Below the pieces are notes generated by a model. The model did not search any database, was not told the origin of the DNA, and saw nothing but the letters and a program-made list of their open reading frames with translations. From NCBI RefSeq assembly GCF_014069575.1, contig NZ_CP059675.1, positions 930,001 to 994,000 on the forward strand: 64,000 bases of DNA, in the 5' to 3' direction. Shown in pieces: positions 53,997-63,027 of this stretch (positions are counted from its first letter, which is position 1; each line of letters opens with the position of its first letter). The translations under genes and the position numbers were made by a program. Origin of the DNA: Schaalia sp. JY-X169. GTDB lineage: Bacteria; Actinomycetota; Actinomycetes; Actinomycetales; Actinomycetaceae.

Positions 53997-54679
53997 GTAC
54001 TGTGGCGGAACACGAGCCAGCTTGTCAGGTCGGGCCGTCCTTGCTGGCAGCGGACCCGCTCGCACTAGCAACTGAGATGGCTTCGGTTGAATCTGCCGAC
54101 TTTCTCCATGTCGATATATTCGATGACGGCTTCGTTCAAGGGGCAACGTGGGGGGAACATACTCTGCTAGCAATCGCAGATCGCAGTGCCATTCCTGTCG
54201 AAGTCCACTTGATGGTCTCAGATCCACTTCGCTGGGGGACGGTAGCTGCGAGCGCTAAGTGTGAACGTGTGATCATCCATGTTGAGGCTGCTGAGAATGC
54301 ACAGAACCTAATCGACATAATCGAAAGGATCTCGGAGTTGGGCATCAGTGTGGGCGTGGCGATTTCACCGCAGACGGACCCTGCAGTCTTGGGGGTCATT
54401 GGCCCTCTCGTTGAGCAGGTGTTGGTCATGACTGTTGAACCTGGCGATGGTGGAAAACCAATGCTGAACTCAGCACCAGACCGTGTGAAGGCGACAAGAC
54501 AGATCCTCGATTCCGCGCATGCTGACGCGTGGATCGGCGTAGACGGTGGCGTGAACCTACAGACAATACCCATGCTCAGCCGAGCCGGAGCAAGACGGTT
54601 CGTCGTTGGTAGTGGACTGTTCCATGCGAAAGACCGCTCCGAGCGAATTCTTCAACTGAGGAGAGCAACCGAGGTCTAG
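53993..54679 (+). CDS. Ribulose-phosphate 3-epimerase family protein
   Basis: 228 residues from GTG 53993, overlapping the kinase as GTGA. TIM-barrel motifs of Rpe: GPSLLAADPLALATEM, FLHVDIFDDGFVQGATWG, VEVHLMVSDP, VLVMTVEPGDGGKPML and GVDGGVNLQTIPMLSRAGARRFVVGSGLF. Metal-binding H and D residues are in place (HVD, VHLM, GVDGG). The usual HxDVMDG loop is HVDIFDDG, so the substrate loop differs from housekeeping Rpe. It may act on a special ketose phosphate such as allulose-6-phosphate. It is the last gene of the operon. Confidence 0.87.
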   Translation: MSTVAEHEPACQVGPSLLAADPLALATEMASVESADFLHVDIFDDGFVQGATWGEHTLLAIADRSAIPVEVHLMVSDPLRWGTVAASAKCERVIIHVEAAENAQNLIDIIERISELGISVGVAISPQTDPAVLGVIGPLVEQVLVMTVEPGDGGKPMLNSAPDRVKATRQILDSAHADAWIGVDGGVNLQTIPMLSRAGARRFVVGSGLFHAKDRSERILQLRRATEV

Positions 54680-54978
54680 CGTGCAATGCATTGAGATTAA
54701 TGGGTGACCACAGGCTGTGCACAGAGTGCGGAAGCGGTCTTAGCCGTGACGGCGCCGATCCTGAATTCCTTTAGGTCTTGCCAAAGCGGTCTGAGTGCTT
54801 AGGTGCAGACAGATCTGTATTGTGCTACGTGGAGCTGAGACGGGCTATTGAGATTTTGAAGGCTGCGCCAGCTCCGTGATAACCAGCTGATTCCGGTACT
54901 CGAGGATCGTCACTTCAAGGCCGAGGGCCCGAACCGGCTATGGGTAGCGGGTGTTTTATTCCGACGTCGGCATAACAT
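54680..54978. other. End of sugar module, non-coding
   Basis: 299 bp without a gene. The palindrome CTGTGCACAG occurs at 54713-54722. No strong terminator was seen. Confidence 0.5.
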
Positions 54979-55476
54979 GTCGCCAACGAACTTGACTCCC
55001 GGACACTGCGCGGTGAAGTCCCGTTTCACTAGGTCCGCTCGGCGGGCTGCTGTTGCCGACTGCGGGCGCGACAAACAGTTATAGAACCCCGACGTTGACA
55101 CCGCCAACCACAAGCACATCTTTACTACCGGGTTCGTGTTTGACGCATCGTTTCTTTGGGAGTCGTTGTATTCATATTTGCTCACTACCGCTGCTCCCTG
55201 GCGATAGTCGAGCGCTGGCTTTCTTAGGAATGCCGTATCAGCCCGCAACTCCTGATTCTCACGCTCGAGCTCCTTCAAACGAGCCCGCTCCGACAAGGTG
55301 AGCTCTTCGTTGCTACCGCCGTGTTCCTCTCGGTATTTGATTAGCCATCTGCGTAAAGTCTCGGCGCCAACCCCATAGGCCTCTGCGACATCCCTAATCG
55401 GCCTCGAGGTAGAAATCACCTCCTGACGGGGCTCGTCCTTGAACTCCTGGCTGAATCGCCTTCGTGATGCAGGCAT
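54910..55476 (-). pseudogene. Fused, truncated IS3 OrfA-OrfB
   Basis: 188 residues in one frame. OrfA text (RRFSQEFKDEPRQEVISTSRP) runs into OrfB text (VSKYEYNDSQRNDASNTN) because the A7 slippery run has changed and small indels between 55196 and 55232 put both in one frame. All catalytic acidic residues except the first are gone. The last ~20 residues come from flanking DNA. Confidence 0.75.
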
Positions 55477-55533
55477 CCTACGGATCCCTCTTTCAGTAAG
55501 GCCCCCAGTCTAAGAGGGCCCACTATCCGAAAA
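54979..55533 (-). mobile_element. IS3-family remnant (copy 2, internally deleted)
   Basis: Matches copy 1 (38122-39394) at its orfA end, including the same terminus up to TATCCGAAA. Internal deletion joins ARRAD directly to LVKRDFTAQCPGVKFVGD, removing about 200 bp, and the whole catalytic half of orfB is missing after KFVGD. It cannot transpose. Confidence 0.85.
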
Positions 55534-55548
55534 CCCCTGGGACGCCCA

Positions 55549-55706
55549 CTTCACTTCTGCTGGCGGTGGAGTTTGCCGTGGTGAAGACGGCAAAGGGCGC
55601 CGTTGTATGTGGGGGAGGAAGTGGGTGCCCTCCTCCTTGTCGGGGAAGTCGTAGATCGAGTGGGGAGCGTCAAGGGCCCAGGTGGCCGAGGGACACGACG
55701 TTTACG
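55549..55706 (+). repeat. 157-bp repeat, copy B
   Basis: Second copy of 44543-44699 in the same orientation, directly next to the IS3 remnant. The copies lie about 11 kb apart and bracket the sugar-catabolic module. Confidence 0.75.
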
Positions 55707-56050
55707 CCGTCGCTGCGTGGGTAACTCACGTTTCCAGCGGTAAGGACGTTGAGTGTGCCAAGTCTTGCCTGGGTCTGGTCGTCAACTCTCGTTGAGAGGG
55801 CCCGAAAGCTGGTCGCGGCTCGAGGACGCTCGGGCAGCGGGTTTCACCAAGGATGCGGAGCACTCCTCGACCCGGCCACCTTTTCGACCGAGCGTGAGCA
55901 TGCCAACGCGGGAAGAGGAGTCAAAGTGGCGATCTACTCTGCAGGGTGGAGCATTGTTGATACCCTCATGCTCACGCACCAGGAGGGCAGCGATGTTGCG
56001 TCTTCCTCATCAGTCTTGGCATCTCCTGGATGCGCGGAGAGGAGTTTCGC
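55707..56050. other. Gap before ApeA-like remnant
   Basis: An open frame at 55749-56063 has moderate coding character but no domain and no ribosome-binding site; its status is uncertain. Nothing else was seen. Confidence 0.35.
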
Positions 56051-57263
56051 GTGGGTGACTTGACCGAAGTCAGAGGCAAATGGTGGAATCCGTTGTCGAA
56101 GGAGCGGGTAGCTCCGGGAACGCTGACCCTTACCGATGATGAACCAGTGCTGACATACGACTATCGCTCGCATGGTTCCGAGGGTGATCGGATTGTTCTC
56201 GATGACACTGTCCACGGACTGCTCGACGACGGGCGTGCAGTAACGCTTTGGGACTGGCGCTTGACGATGACGCGCCGCACAGTATTGAGGTCTCGTTGCA
56301 CGACCGCCCATTGCTTGAGTATCGGAAATACCATCAGAGGATGAGCCCCACGAGTGTTTTTCACGTTTCTTAGGGGACGAAGCGGCTGTCGTTTTCACGT
56401 CCGATCGGCCCGCTTCATACGAGATCTATGATCAGCTTCTGTACAACATGCAACTACTGACAGCCTTCACCTACCAAGCTGCCTTACCGCGGACATCATG
56501 GGAAGTTAGGCTCCCCGGTAGTAAAGACTGGCTTACTGTTGCTACCACCCAAAGTCTGAAGACGCCCACGAGAAGGCTCCACTTCTTTCCTGAGCGGCTG
56601 GTCGTTTCAGGCGAAGACACCGCTCCAGAGACACTGATAGCCAGATGGTTTGAAGTGATAAACGCTCTGTATCCACTTCCGCAAGTATTGGCTCTCCCGT
56701 TTCTAAGTCCGGGTGGAGTAATGGAGGCCAAGCTCCTAGTTGGCCTCTCTGCACTGGAAAAGGCCCACTCAGTACTGCCGTTTGAACCGGAAAAGTTCCC
56801 CGACGACGATCTGTCAGCTCTAAAGAAGAAACTGAAGAGAACGCTGAGAGAATGGCTGGATGAAACGTCCATTGACTTGGACCACCGCCAGAGATACAGA
56901 GCTTGGCTGAGCGAATCCCTGCATAACAGGAAGACGTTCGCTGCCAGTCTCGCAGAAACTCTCTCCTTTCTTGAGCCAGGGATACTTGCGGCTCTTGGGA
57001 TTCAGCCGGATGAGTGGATCCACGAGACCAAGAAAGCGCGGAACTCCCTGGCCCACACTGCCTCTCACGTTCCAAGACCCGATAGTGCGGAAGGATCCAG
57101 GATTCGGCGGCTTGATGCTCAGAACCGCGCGCTCTTATCCCTGATAGTCAGGAAACGGATGGTCAACACAAGTCCGCCGCCTGAGAACATCAAGTTCATA
57201 TTCCCAGAAGTCGCGCACTGGACTGCTGCGCCAGGGCCCAATACTTCTACGTCGTGGCTCTGA
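56051..57263 (+). pseudogene. Frameshifted ApeA-like HEPN anti-phage protein
   Basis: GTG 56051, after GAGAGGAG, starts VGDLTEVRGKWWNPLSKERVAPGTLTLTDDEP and then DDGRAVTLWDW, which fits the ApeA N-terminal domain (GKWWxP, PGxLxL, VTLxD). The frame then breaks: ALDDDAPHSIEVSLHDRPLLEY is in a second frame and EDEPHECFSRFLGDEAAVVF in a third, continuing in frame to 57263. The C-terminal part (from 56448 at the latest) holds a HEPN domain with ETKKARNSLAHTAS, where R-x4-H is the RNase motif. At least two frameshifts, probably with a small deletion, separate the two halves. The HEPN half could still be translated from an internal start. ApeA assignment is by motif. Confidence 0.6.
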
Positions 57264-57560
57264 GTGGTGGGGCGCCTACACTCTGCTAGCAGAATTACCT
57301 AGCACGTACGCACAACCCGGGTGATCCGGGTCTGAGAGGGTGCCGGAACCAACGACGTACCTGTGACAGACGTCGGGGGACGGCACGGCGGTGAAATGCT
57401 GCGGAAACGTCCTCGTCCTCGTTATGGATGCCGCGCTCGAAGCGCTAGATCTGCAGAGCACACGTGCGTCTTGATTGGCGGGTATGGCATGCCTCGGGTG
57501 ATCTAAGTTGGGGATCTTGTGGATGGGGCCCCTCACACGCAGACCATCACGCCGCCGAGT

Positions 57561-58028
57561 CTAGAAATCTCCGGGTGCCACTTGGAAACAGGTCAGTCCG
57601 TTGCGACGCCACATGTCGACGACCTTTTGTCGATCGTCCAAGACGCCCACGACCTCGTACTGGGGGAGTATGTGACGGTTGAGGATCTCCTCTTTGAGGA
57701 CCTGGTCAGGCCTGTTGTCTCCGGTCGGGCGCATATGCAGCTCGTTGAAGGGGATGCCATGATCTTCCAACCAATCCAAGGTCACCTTGCGTGAGCGCTC
57801 CTGGCGGCCCGAGACAACCACGATCGCGTCAACATCCGGGTGGTAAGCGAGTGCGCGGACAACCTGGATGACCGGCTGGTTCGGCAAATCATTGCCAAGT
57901 GCAACCGTTTCGTAGGGGTCGCGCCCATCGAGGAGTGCCAATGTTCCATCGACGTCAACGATCCAACATGTTGGCTTCTGGGTTCTTGCGATCGTGTCTC
58001 CGCTGCCTCGGTTTTTTGCCGACTTCAC
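57561..58028 (-). CDS. HAD-type polynucleotide 3'-phosphatase (PNKP-like)
   Basis: 155 residues. HAD motif I is CWIVDVDGTLALLDGRDPY (DxDGT), followed by VVVSGRQERSRKVTLDWLEDHGI (motif II/III region) and GVLDDRQKVVDMWRRNGLTCFQV (motif IV). This is the layout of the T4 polynucleotide-kinase phosphatase domain, which removes 3' phosphates or 2',3'-cyclic phosphates from nucleic acid ends. No kinase domain is attached. It starts 4 bp after the CBS-HEPN gene stop, so the two are one unit. An end-repair or end-processing role next to an RNA-cutting HEPN protein is an attractive inference. Confidence 0.8.
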   Translation of the reverse strand: MKSAKNRGSGDTIARTQKPTCWIVDVDGTLALLDGRDPYETVALGNDLPNQPVIQVVRALAYHPDVDAIVVVSGRQERSRKVTLDWLEDHGIPFNELHMRPTGDNRPDQVLKEEILNRHILPQYEVVGVLDDRQKVVDMWRRNGLTCFQVAPGDF

Positions 58029-58032
58029 GGGA

Positions 58033-59103
58033 CTAGTCGGTCTCTGGGTGGACGGCTCGTAGCCACGAAAGGCAGTGTTCTACCACCGGTTCGTCCTCGT
58101 CATTTGAGAGCGTTTGTCGGAAGTGCATGAGTCTGTTCCGCACTTTCGCGACTTCGCGCAGGCTCTCTATGCAGACAGAGCGGTCGAGCTCTAGCCCCAA
58201 GGTCTTCCAGTTCTTAGCGCCGAGAATACTGATGTAGTCACTGAAAGAAAGGTCGTCAACACCCTTGTAGCTGCTGCGTGCGTGTTCGGGAAGACAGTTG
58301 ATGACGTCCCGAACATCTAGCTTGTAGATCAGGGAGCGCAGACGCCCTTCGATCTCTGCCAATGACAGGAATATGCCGGTTGCGGATCGAAACGATGCCG
58401 CGAGATCACTCGCAGTTGCGATGCCTACGATGAAGCCGTGGGCATCCCGGTAGTAAATGAACTCGTCTTTGAGGATATGTGGAACGAGGTCCATTAGGTC
58501 ATCAGATGACTGAGCAACATAGCCTCCCGGTACCATCCAGTTCTTGGCTTCTGTTGATTCCGTTTGACCCATACGGCCCGCGATCGACTGCCACGTGATG
58601 TTGCCCAGCAGCTCCTTCCTGTTGGGGGCAATCACCGGTATTTGGGAAAAGTTGTACTTAATCATCAAGGTGCGGGCTTTGGTAATGGTCTCATTCGGCA
58701 GAACGGAGGCGAAGTCATAGTCCTCGTCACTCAGTGCGGACACGGGGAGCCGGACTGTTTGTGCCTGGTCGGGCGTCCACTGGTCAGTTGACCGGAGTGT
58801 GATCTCACCCCAGCGGTCCGCACTTTCGAACGGAGGGGTGGCGGTGATGTTGCGTGCCTTCAGCTGCTCATCAACGCGAACTTTGATTCTGCGACCTAGC
58901 TTCTTGTGTCCGAAGAAGCTAAGGAGATCTGTAACCGCAACCTTCTCGGTTGAACCGCCCTCGGCCCTGGCCAGCAGGGCTTCGACGCGCTTGTGGAGTT
59001 CCTCATCGGACTCGAGGTTTGGTTCGTTCGAAGTGGGCGAATCCTGTGCGCTGTCGGTCGCGCTGGGGGGATCGTCCTCGTCCACGTGCTGCTCTACGAT
59101 CAT
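58033..59103 (-). CDS. CBS-pair protein with C-terminal HEPN-like domain
   Basis: 356 residues. An acidic disordered N-terminus (~35 residues) is followed by a helical region. Then comes a CBS pair at about 125-235: NETITKARTLMIKYNFSQIPVIAPNRKELLGNITWQSI and the second repeat ending FIYYRDAHGFIVGIATASDLAASF. CBS pairs bind adenine nucleotides. The C-terminal ~120 residues contain KNWKTLGLELDR...SLREVAKVRNRLMHFRQTL, a HEPN-like ending with R-x4-H (RNRLMH), the usual RNase motif. So a nucleotide-sensing module may switch an RNase. The phosphatase gene follows at 4 bp. Both domain calls are from motifs only. Confidence 0.7.
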   Translation of the reverse strand: MIVEQHVDEDDPPSATDSAQDSPTSNEPNLESDEELHKRVEALLARAEGGSTEKVAVTDLLSFFGHKKLGRRIKVRVDEQLKARNITATPPFESADRWGEITLRSTDQWTPDQAQTVRLPVSALSDEDYDFASVLPNETITKARTLMIKYNFSQIPVIAPNRKELLGNITWQSIAGRMGQTESTEAKNWMVPGGYVAQSSDDLMDLVPHILKDEFIYYRDAHGFIVGIATASDLAASFRSATGIFLSLAEIEGRLRSLIYKLDVRDVINCLPEHARSSYKGVDDLSFSDYISILGAKNWKTLGLELDRSVCIESLREVAKVRNRLMHFRQTLSNDEDEPVVEHCLSWLRAVHPETD

Positions 59104-59382
59104 GCGAGGTGTTCCTTGTCTTGCCGGATCCCACGGTTGACTTCTGTGGCAACGTGAGAGTCGATGAACACCACTCTAGTTGTTGGGCGGTGTGGGCGTT
59201 GGGAGACAAGTGGGCTAGCTGTTATCCGCGGCATTCGCTACGCCAAAGGGGATGTGCACGCGCCTGTTGTAGGAGGGGTTCGGTGTTCCTGGTAGGTTTA
59301 CCCAATAGCTGGTGAAGGTTGGTCTCGAGCGTGATTTTGGGGCTCACGCAGTGACGCGTTGGGAGCACGGAAGGAAAGAACA

Positions 59383-60438
59383 ATGGCTGAACTGACCTTG
59401 TTTACCAAATACACAACGCTTGAAAATCGCGTGACCAACTACTGCGGTCTGATGCTCAAATTGATGTACGAAGAACGTCCGACCTCGTTCGCCGAGGTCA
59501 TGCACGAGATCACTGGTAATGAAGACCTCCTAGTTGGCCCGCGGTTTCTTCAGCAGACGCGTCAAGGGCATTCGGTTCCTGACCTAACGATCGACCAGAA
59601 CTCCTTTCGAATAGTCTTCGAAGTCAAGCTCAGCGACTGGTTTACGAGTTCCCAAATCACAGCTCACATAGAGGGTCTTGCAGCTCAGAACGATGCGGAA
59701 CACAAGACGCTTATCCTTCTGACGAATGAGGTTAAGCCGGCTACGAAGACAAATCTCGCGGACGCCTATGAGCTAGCTGCTGATCGTGGTGTAGAGCTTC
59801 AGACCTTGACGTTCTTCCAGTTTCTGAACAGCCTGAAGACCGTGCGATCAAGATATTCAGACGCACTCGGGACCACTGTCGATGAACTGGAGCATTTCCT
59901 TGAGTCGGAAGGACTCTTGCCCGACTGGAAGTACCGTCTTGCCGTCGTTAACTGTGCAAGGGAGACGGCCGAAATTAGGGATTACCAGTTGTACTTCTGC
60001 CCGGACACAGGAGGCAGCTACAGCTTCCGGCGTTGCCGTTTCTTTGGGGCGTATACCGGGAACAAGACCGTAACTGACATTGCGGACATTGAGGGCATTG
60101 TGGTGGCGTCGCTGGACGACAGCGGACGGATTGAGTATTCAGTGTCATGGAATAACGAAGGCGTGCTCGGCAGCGGACTCGACGACGATCACTTGTTGAG
60201 AAGAGCAAGGGAAGCCTTCGAAGGTAATCAGCGTCGTAGAGAAGAGCTGGATGGCGTGGACATGCAGGTCTTCCTACTCGCGAACATGACGCAGACAGAG
60301 TTTGTGAGATCTGGGAAGGGAGGACTGTACGGCACCAAGACTTATTTCAAAGTCGAGAACCCAAACCTAGGTTCCGCGCCCAAGCTTGCCTCGGCGCTAG
60401 ACGGGGAGTCTTGGCCCGCGGACAAGGTAATCAACTAG
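59383..60438 (+). CDS. PD-(D/E)XK nuclease-like protein
   Basis: 351 residues from ATG 59383, with GGAAGG 8 bp upstream. The N-terminal ~150 residues show the nuclease core: E22-type helix (YTTLENRVTNYCGLML), VPDLTIDQNSFRIVFEVKLSDWF, where PD and E-x-K form the metal site, then KTLILLTNE and ELQTLTFFQFL. The C-terminal ~200 residues form another domain (YQLYFCPDTGGSYSFRRCRFFG) of unknown type. It stands alone, divergent from the CBS-HEPN gene, with 279 bp between. A DNA-cutting defence effector is likely by context. The exact family is not named. Confidence 0.7.
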   Translation: MAELTLFTKYTTLENRVTNYCGLMLKLMYEERPTSFAEVMHEITGNEDLLVGPRFLQQTRQGHSVPDLTIDQNSFRIVFEVKLSDWFTSSQITAHIEGLAAQNDAEHKTLILLTNEVKPATKTNLADAYELAADRGVELQTLTFFQFLNSLKTVRSRYSDALGTTVDELEHFLESEGLLPDWKYRLAVVNCARETAEIRDYQLYFCPDTGGSYSFRRCRFFGAYTGNKTVTDIADIEGIVVASLDDSGRIEYSVSWNNEGVLGSGLDDDHLLRRAREAFEGNQRRREELDGVDMQVFLLANMTQTEFVRSGKGGLYGTKTYFKVENPNLGSAPKLASALDGESWPADKVIN

Positions 60439-60719
60439 CGGTGCATGGTGCGACGAGTTCTTCAGATCTTCGCCAGTGGCCCCACGTTTTGTCCACGACG
60501 CGTGTAACTCAGTCTTGAGACTTCGGCAGGTTAGCTCGGGTCGGTCTTGCGCCTCTCCGGATCGCGCTGAGGTGTTGTTCGAGGCTCGTAAGCATGACCG
60601 CGTTCTGTCACTGCTTCCTGGCCCAGGCTATCTCAAGCCTCAGTGGATCGTGCATGCAGTGCAGACACAGAGCGGAACACAACAAGCCGCACCGTTGGCT
60701 GCGAGCGTCAATGAAATGG

Positions 60720-61322
60720 TCAACTGTCCTCGTCCTGCTGGGAGAACAGGTAAACCTGTATGGGTGAGGACCATACACGGCAAAACAGCAGCTGCTCGCC
60801 ACCCACCAGAGTGATGAAGTGGGAGCTCAACGTCAGACGCAAGACTGAGATCAGATCTCGGACGAATGCTGCCTCAGCCGAAACGTTGAGCCTGTCGTCC
60901 CATGGATTCTTGGCGTGGAGTATCGCGCTCAAACGTCCCCAAATACGTGCCACGCTAGCCTCGGACAAGCCACCTTCGATATCTATCCACTCACTCTTAT
61001 CGATCTCATTTACTTCGGTTACTCCGCGTGGCCAGTATTCAGGGTTGAGGCGGCGGAGACTCTTGACGGCAGCGTCCCAGTTTCTCTGGTTCCAAGAGAG
61101 CTGTGCTTGCTCTAGCGCCTTTCGGTTTCCAACCAACGACGCGAAAGAGAGTTCTTCGAGGACTAACCGCAGCTGAACCGCTGCGTATAAAACGGCGCGT
61201 TCATCGTGGATGCTGTTGAGGAGGTTCGCGGCTTCGTCAATCCGTAGCTTGACACGTTCCATCTGGGTGGCGTATCGGGCGCGGTCATCATCATCCACCA
61301 GTTGGGCTTGGGTATCGCTCAC
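60720..61322 (-). CDS. Small HEPN-like or unknown helical protein
   Basis: 200 residues from GTG 61322, with GGGAGGACT just before it. It is mainly alpha-helical: ERAVLYAAVQLRLVLEELSFASL and EASVARIWGRLSAILHAKNPW. The second helix with R and H several residues apart recalls HEPN domains, but the exact R-x4-H spacing is not kept. No catalytic motif can be assigned. It stands alone between two defence units, converging with the PD-(D/E)XK gene. Confidence 0.45.
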   Translation of the reverse strand: MSDTQAQLVDDDDRARYATQMERVKLRIDEAANLLNSIHDERAVLYAAVQLRLVLEELSFASLVGNRKALEQAQLSWNQRNWDAAVKSLRRLNPEYWPRGVTEVNEIDKSEWIDIEGGLSEASVARIWGRLSAILHAKNPWDDRLNVSAEAAFVRDLISVLRLTLSSHFITLVGGEQLLFCRVWSSPIQVYLFSQQDEDS

Positions 61323-61565
61323 AGTCCTCCCGTCATTCGTCGTACTACCAATGAGGTATTCAGAGCGTAGCCCCCAATCTCACTTGGTGCCCGCGCAAGA
61401 GGCAAATCGCCGCACTTCGTGACGTCACTGGGGGATTGCAACTGAATCACCCATGGCCATCTGGGGTCAAGCAAGGTACACCAGTCCCGGACGACGTCAG
61501 ATTGAAGAGGGACACTGGACTAGGGCGTTTTGGAATGTGGCGCTGCGCATTGGCTCGCTGCCCGG

Positions 61566-62510
61566 TCAGTTTGCGGAGCGTGATGATTTCACCGTAGCGG
61601 TGGGGGAGGAGAGTCCTTCTAGGTCCAAGCTCTCGGTCAGCCTGAAGTCTGAGTACGTGAACTCGTTCTCATTCACGAGTTCAAATTCCAACTGCATCGT
61701 CTCGGGCATATTGGGATGGATCAGTTCGCTGGTGACTTGCTGGGCCCAGAGGTTCCAAAGGTGCATCAGGGTGGTCGCATCCGACTTCTCAGGATCCTCT
61801 TCGTGCTGTACGAGCCTCTCAAACAAGCACACGGAGATGGAGGTCAGATCATTCTTGTCTAGAGTTCCTTCCAGCCCTGACGAGGCCCACGTCCAGTTGG
61901 GGTCAGCAAGGTCTTGGTCCTGTAGTGTCTTCGGATCCGCGATGAACCAGAGCTTCAACAGTGACTCATTTGGATCGTGTTGAAGAGGTGTCGGGAGTGC
62001 GATGCGAATGTCAGACACCTTCGATAGAACGTCGCCAAGCGGTCTACCTTTGCCCACAGCGGTCGTGGCGCGGCGTCTAAGGTTGCTAAAGATGTCCACG
62101 ATCTCGTCCTTGAACGCGTACCTGGCGTACGCTCGCCCAATACGCGCACTAACGCGGCGCTTCGCGGCTTCGGCTGAGCTACCTAAGAGTTTGACGGTCC
62201 CATTGATCAGGTAGTCCTTCCGGATCGCTGTCACGTATTGCAGGTCTGCGATGTACTCATGCTCAGGAACTTCAAGATGCACTAGGAGCGGGGACCATCC
62301 CCTTCGCGCATCCGCGAGCTGGCTGCCATCGGGGTTCTGCAGTATCGGAGCAACAGTGATGTGGGTTTTGCGAGAGCCCACGTTGACGATGTCACAAGTC
62401 TGCGAGACTATGGCTATCTCAGGGCCCAGGTGCTTGAGCTCGTCACCCGTGGTTATGACATCTCCCTGGCGAAGGGATGACAGTTCGGTAATGGTCTCTC
62501 TCTCCGCCAT
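61566..62510 (-). CDS. Unknown protein, third gene of the TIGR04255 operon
   Basis: 314 residues. N-terminus ELSSLRQGDVITTGDELKHLGPEIAIVSQTCDIVN has the look of a small beta-barrel start, with CDI a conserved-looking element. The middle is basic and helical (AAKRRVSARIGRAYARYAFKDEIVDIFSNLRRR). It starts 1 bp after the stop of the HTH gene, so the three genes form one operon. No known domain or catalytic motif is recognised. A toxin or effector controlled by the HTH protein is possible. Confidence 0.6.
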   Translation of the reverse strand: MAERETITELSSLRQGDVITTGDELKHLGPEIAIVSQTCDIVNVGSRKTHITVAPILQNPDGSQLADARRGWSPLLVHLEVPEHEYIADLQYVTAIRKDYLINGTVKLLGSSAEAAKRRVSARIGRAYARYAFKDEIVDIFSNLRRRATTAVGKGRPLGDVLSKVSDIRIALPTPLQHDPNESLLKLWFIADPKTLQDQDLADPNWTWASSGLEGTLDKNDLTSISVCLFERLVQHEEDPEKSDATTLMHLWNLWAQQVTSELIHPNMPETMQLEFELVNENEFTYSDFRLTESLDLEGLSSPTATVKSSRSAN

Positions 62511-62511
62511 G

Positions 62512-63027
62512 CTACGACTTCAGAAGGTCCGCACCAGACAGAGCGCTAGGCTGTAGGATCCGACCATCTCTGCCTTCCTCAGCCCATTGTGCGAAAATGC
62601 TTGGCCCTCTGTCCGATCTCAGGATTGCGGCGCGTCGCTGCTCCTCAGGTCCCGCAATCTGTCGTACCTGACCCAGAACGCGGGCCATCTTCTCTTCGTG
62701 ATGTCGCGCCATGGTGGCACCTGCGATCCAGCCCTGAACAGCTCGGCGGCTCACTCCGAATATTCTGCCGATCTGAGTTGCCGTAAACCCTGTCAGTTCC
62801 CTCAGTTGAGCGGCGCTACTTAGTTCAGAAGGCCGTGAGGCGCCTCTGAGCAGATCAGGGGAGGGAGTGGTCTGGCGCACCACTCGATATACAGGTGTTG
62901 GGGACCCCGTCCAAATACTCAACTTGGGAGAGCCCGCGGGGGTGTTAGTGAACTTCGCGGTGGGTCTTCCAAGAGACTGAGTGTCCCAAAAGCACATTGA
63001 GGAGTGTTCCCTAGTTTGAGTCGGCAT
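62512..63027 (-). CDS. HTH protein, middle gene of the TIGR04255 operon
   Basis: 171 residues from ATG 63027, with GGAGG 6-7 bp upstream. A helix-turn-helix at about residues 85-115 (LRELTGFTATQIGRIFGVSRRAVQGWIAGA) is followed by RHHEEKMARVLGQVRQIAG, as in MbcA/ParS-like or XRE antitoxins. The end contains ILRSDRGPSIFAQWAEEGRDGRIL, resembling a toxin-binding C-terminus. The start overlaps the TIGR04255 gene by 17 bp. It is likely the regulator or antitoxin of the unit. Confidence 0.65.
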   Translation of the reverse strand: MPTQTREHSSMCFWDTQSLGRPTAKFTNTPAGSPKLSIWTGSPTPVYRVVRQTTPSPDLLRGASRPSELSSAAQLRELTGFTATQIGRIFGVSRRAVQGWIAGATMARHHEEKMARVLGQVRQIAGPEEQRRAAILRSDRGPSIFAQWAEEGRDGRILQPSALSGADLLKS

